Assembly (NCBI RefSeq): GCF_018987235.1
Contig: NZ_CP072197.1
Coordinates: 496,001 to 560,000 of the forward strand
Source of the DNA: Lactobacillus crispatus
GTDB taxonomy: Bacteria > Bacillota > Bacilli > Lactobacillales > Lactobacillaceae
Direction: 5' to 3'
DNA length: 64,000 nucleotides
Part shown: piece by piece, positions 63,448 through 64,000 of the stretch
Layout: each line of letters starts with the position of its first letter
Position numbering within the stretch: the first letter of the stretch is position 1
The notes under the pieces: model-generated
What the model was told of the DNA's origin: nothing
The model's input: the letters and a program-made list of their open reading frames with translations, nothing else
The model's database searches: none
Program-made: the position numbers and the translations under genes

Positions 63448-64000
63448 TTAACGAAAAAAGCTGCTAATTAAACTCTTCGCTTTCGTCCACCAAACGTGTA
63501 AGCAATAAGCCGAAGTGAATGACAAGATCCAGGTTAACAGCCAGATTCCAAATAAAGTTAAGAATGGATGGTAAATGGCATGGTATTGCATGTTAAGACC
63601 GCGCCAAACTAATTGATTCCAGAAGACATTGGATAAATATGCGCGATAAGCATAAGTAGCCAAGAAATGGAATACTTTTAAACTGGTTTGCGAATTTTTT
63701 CTAACTTGATGCAGGCAAAAAACTGAAATCAGTGCAATTACTGCTAAACAATAGAGAGTCATTGACGGCTTGTAATATGGTGCATTATTGAAGTTGATTG
63801 GATAACCGAACTTGTGCAACTCAACATTAGTCCAAATGAAGCAAGCAATAAATAATATGGTAATTACCCACCAAAACTTAGTGACCAGCTGGTTGTAATA
63901 ACCACGCAATTGCCATGCTAAGACGCCATACACACCATAGATGAAGAATGAAATAAAAATGCGGTCGAGTAAATACCAATCATGTTCATGCATGCCGTGA
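63448..64000 (-). CDS. Acyltransferase-3 family membrane protein, C-terminal part
   Basis: 181+ residues; the gene begins beyond the right edge (the frame stays open to base 64000). About five membrane helices, and a pattern around RAYLSNVFWNQLVW near the C-terminus, as in OafA/WecH-type O-acetyltransferases of cell-surface polymers. Its stop overlaps the stop of the ATPase gene by 4 bp (convergent). Assignment is tentative because the catalytic N-terminal helices are not in view. Confidence 0.65.
   Translation of the reverse strand, partial: HGMHEHDWYLLDRIFISFFIYGVYGVLAWQLRGYYNQLVTKFWWVITILFIACFIWTNVELHKFGYPINFNNAPYYKPSMTLYCLAVIALISVFCLHQVRKNSQTSLKVFHFLATYAYRAYLSNVFWNQLVWRGLNMQYHAIYHPFLTLFGIWLLTWILSFTSAYCLHVWWTKAKSLISSFFR

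Larger units (their letters stand above)
60962..63451 (+). pseudogene. AAA ATPase with C-terminal winged helix, split by IS256 copy 4
   Basis: The N-terminal 57 codons (60962-61131) end in Walker A GMRGVGKTS (47-55). The remainder (62504-63451) resumes in frame as LADITSTLEQKDNW. Removing the element and one 8-bp repeat gives 369 residues. LLIAIDEV is Walker B, and a winged-HTH-like region is around ISDIRKQMGKSSNYISQYRQ near the end. It resembles archaeal-type/Orc-like AAA proteins of unknown role. An internal ATG at 62570 is not a natural start. Confidence 0.88.

Noticed and set aside
58401-63451. Prophage or integrative element boundaries in the accessory right end
   Set aside because: No integrase, structural phage genes, relaxase or att-like long repeats were found; IS insertions and gene decay explain what is visible.
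62570-63451. Stand-alone 293-residue gene starting at 62570
   Set aside because: It is the 3' part of the ATPase split by IS256 copy 4; the upstream frame joins exactly across the 8-bp duplication.

Overview
The window is low-GC Firmicutes DNA from a Lactobacillus of the L. acidophilus / crispatus / helveticus group. This rests on the 16S and 23S rRNA text, an SMK-box (SAM-III) leader before metK, T-box leaders on leuS and argS, a giant YSIRK/LPXTG mucus-binding adhesin, and heme- and quinone-dependent cyd genes without a local menaquinone pathway. The 16S text looks L. crispatus-like to me, but that is memory rather than a computed match.

Layout. 1-5351: the 3' end of a 16S gene, complete 23S and 5S genes, and tRNA-Asn, -Ser, -Glu and -Val, with a lone zinc/manganese-binding lipoprotein gene between the tRNA pairs. 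5426-8181: metK behind its SMK box, followed after 6 bp by a 14-TM drug exporter. 8226-13722: a MurNAc catabolic cluster (RpiR-type regulator, murQ, secreted esterase lipoprotein, PTS EIIBC, mupG-like gene) with four copies of one 13-bp palindrome at its two promoter regions; mupG is broken by one inserted base. An IS3-family element sits in the loop of the terminator behind it. 15348-25324: a respiratory block: cydABCD, a menG/ubiE methyltransferase, polyprenyl diphosphate synthase, a UbiA prenyltransferase and a type II NADH dehydrogenase. 25372-32334: IS and Rpn-nuclease remnants, a LysR regulator, a PAP2 phosphatase, leuS with T-box, and a flippase.

32626-48067 is a surface-protein region. 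A 3481-codon adhesin gene has an IS30-family element inside its signal-peptide region, leaving the native start and ribosome-binding site 1.2 kb upstream. Behind it are two tandem, paralogous 38- and 40-residue peptides under a palindromic operator, an IS256-family copy, and a second mucus-binding-repeat protein that lacks both export signal and anchor. 48091-58242: a PspC protein, tRNA-Leu, dacA, nnrD, a second IS256 copy, an L,D-transpeptidase, argS with T-box, fba, a Nudix hydrolase and a second UbiA paralog. 58401-64000 is a decaying accessory segment: a small secreted peptide, a membrane protein cut by IS256 copy 3, the C-terminal remnant of a DUF4143 ATPase, an AAA ATPase split by IS256 copy 4, and part of an acyltransferase.

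Mobile DNA dominates the right half. There are four IS256-family copies of 1372 bp, and three have the same transposase sequence. Copies 1, 2 and 4 keep perfect 8-bp target duplications; copy 3 does not and appears to mark a deletion junction. The strongest candidates for something undescribed are the tandem mini-peptides at 44428-44844, the unexported mucus-binding-repeat protein, and the 91-residue secreted peptide with its truncated membrane partner.
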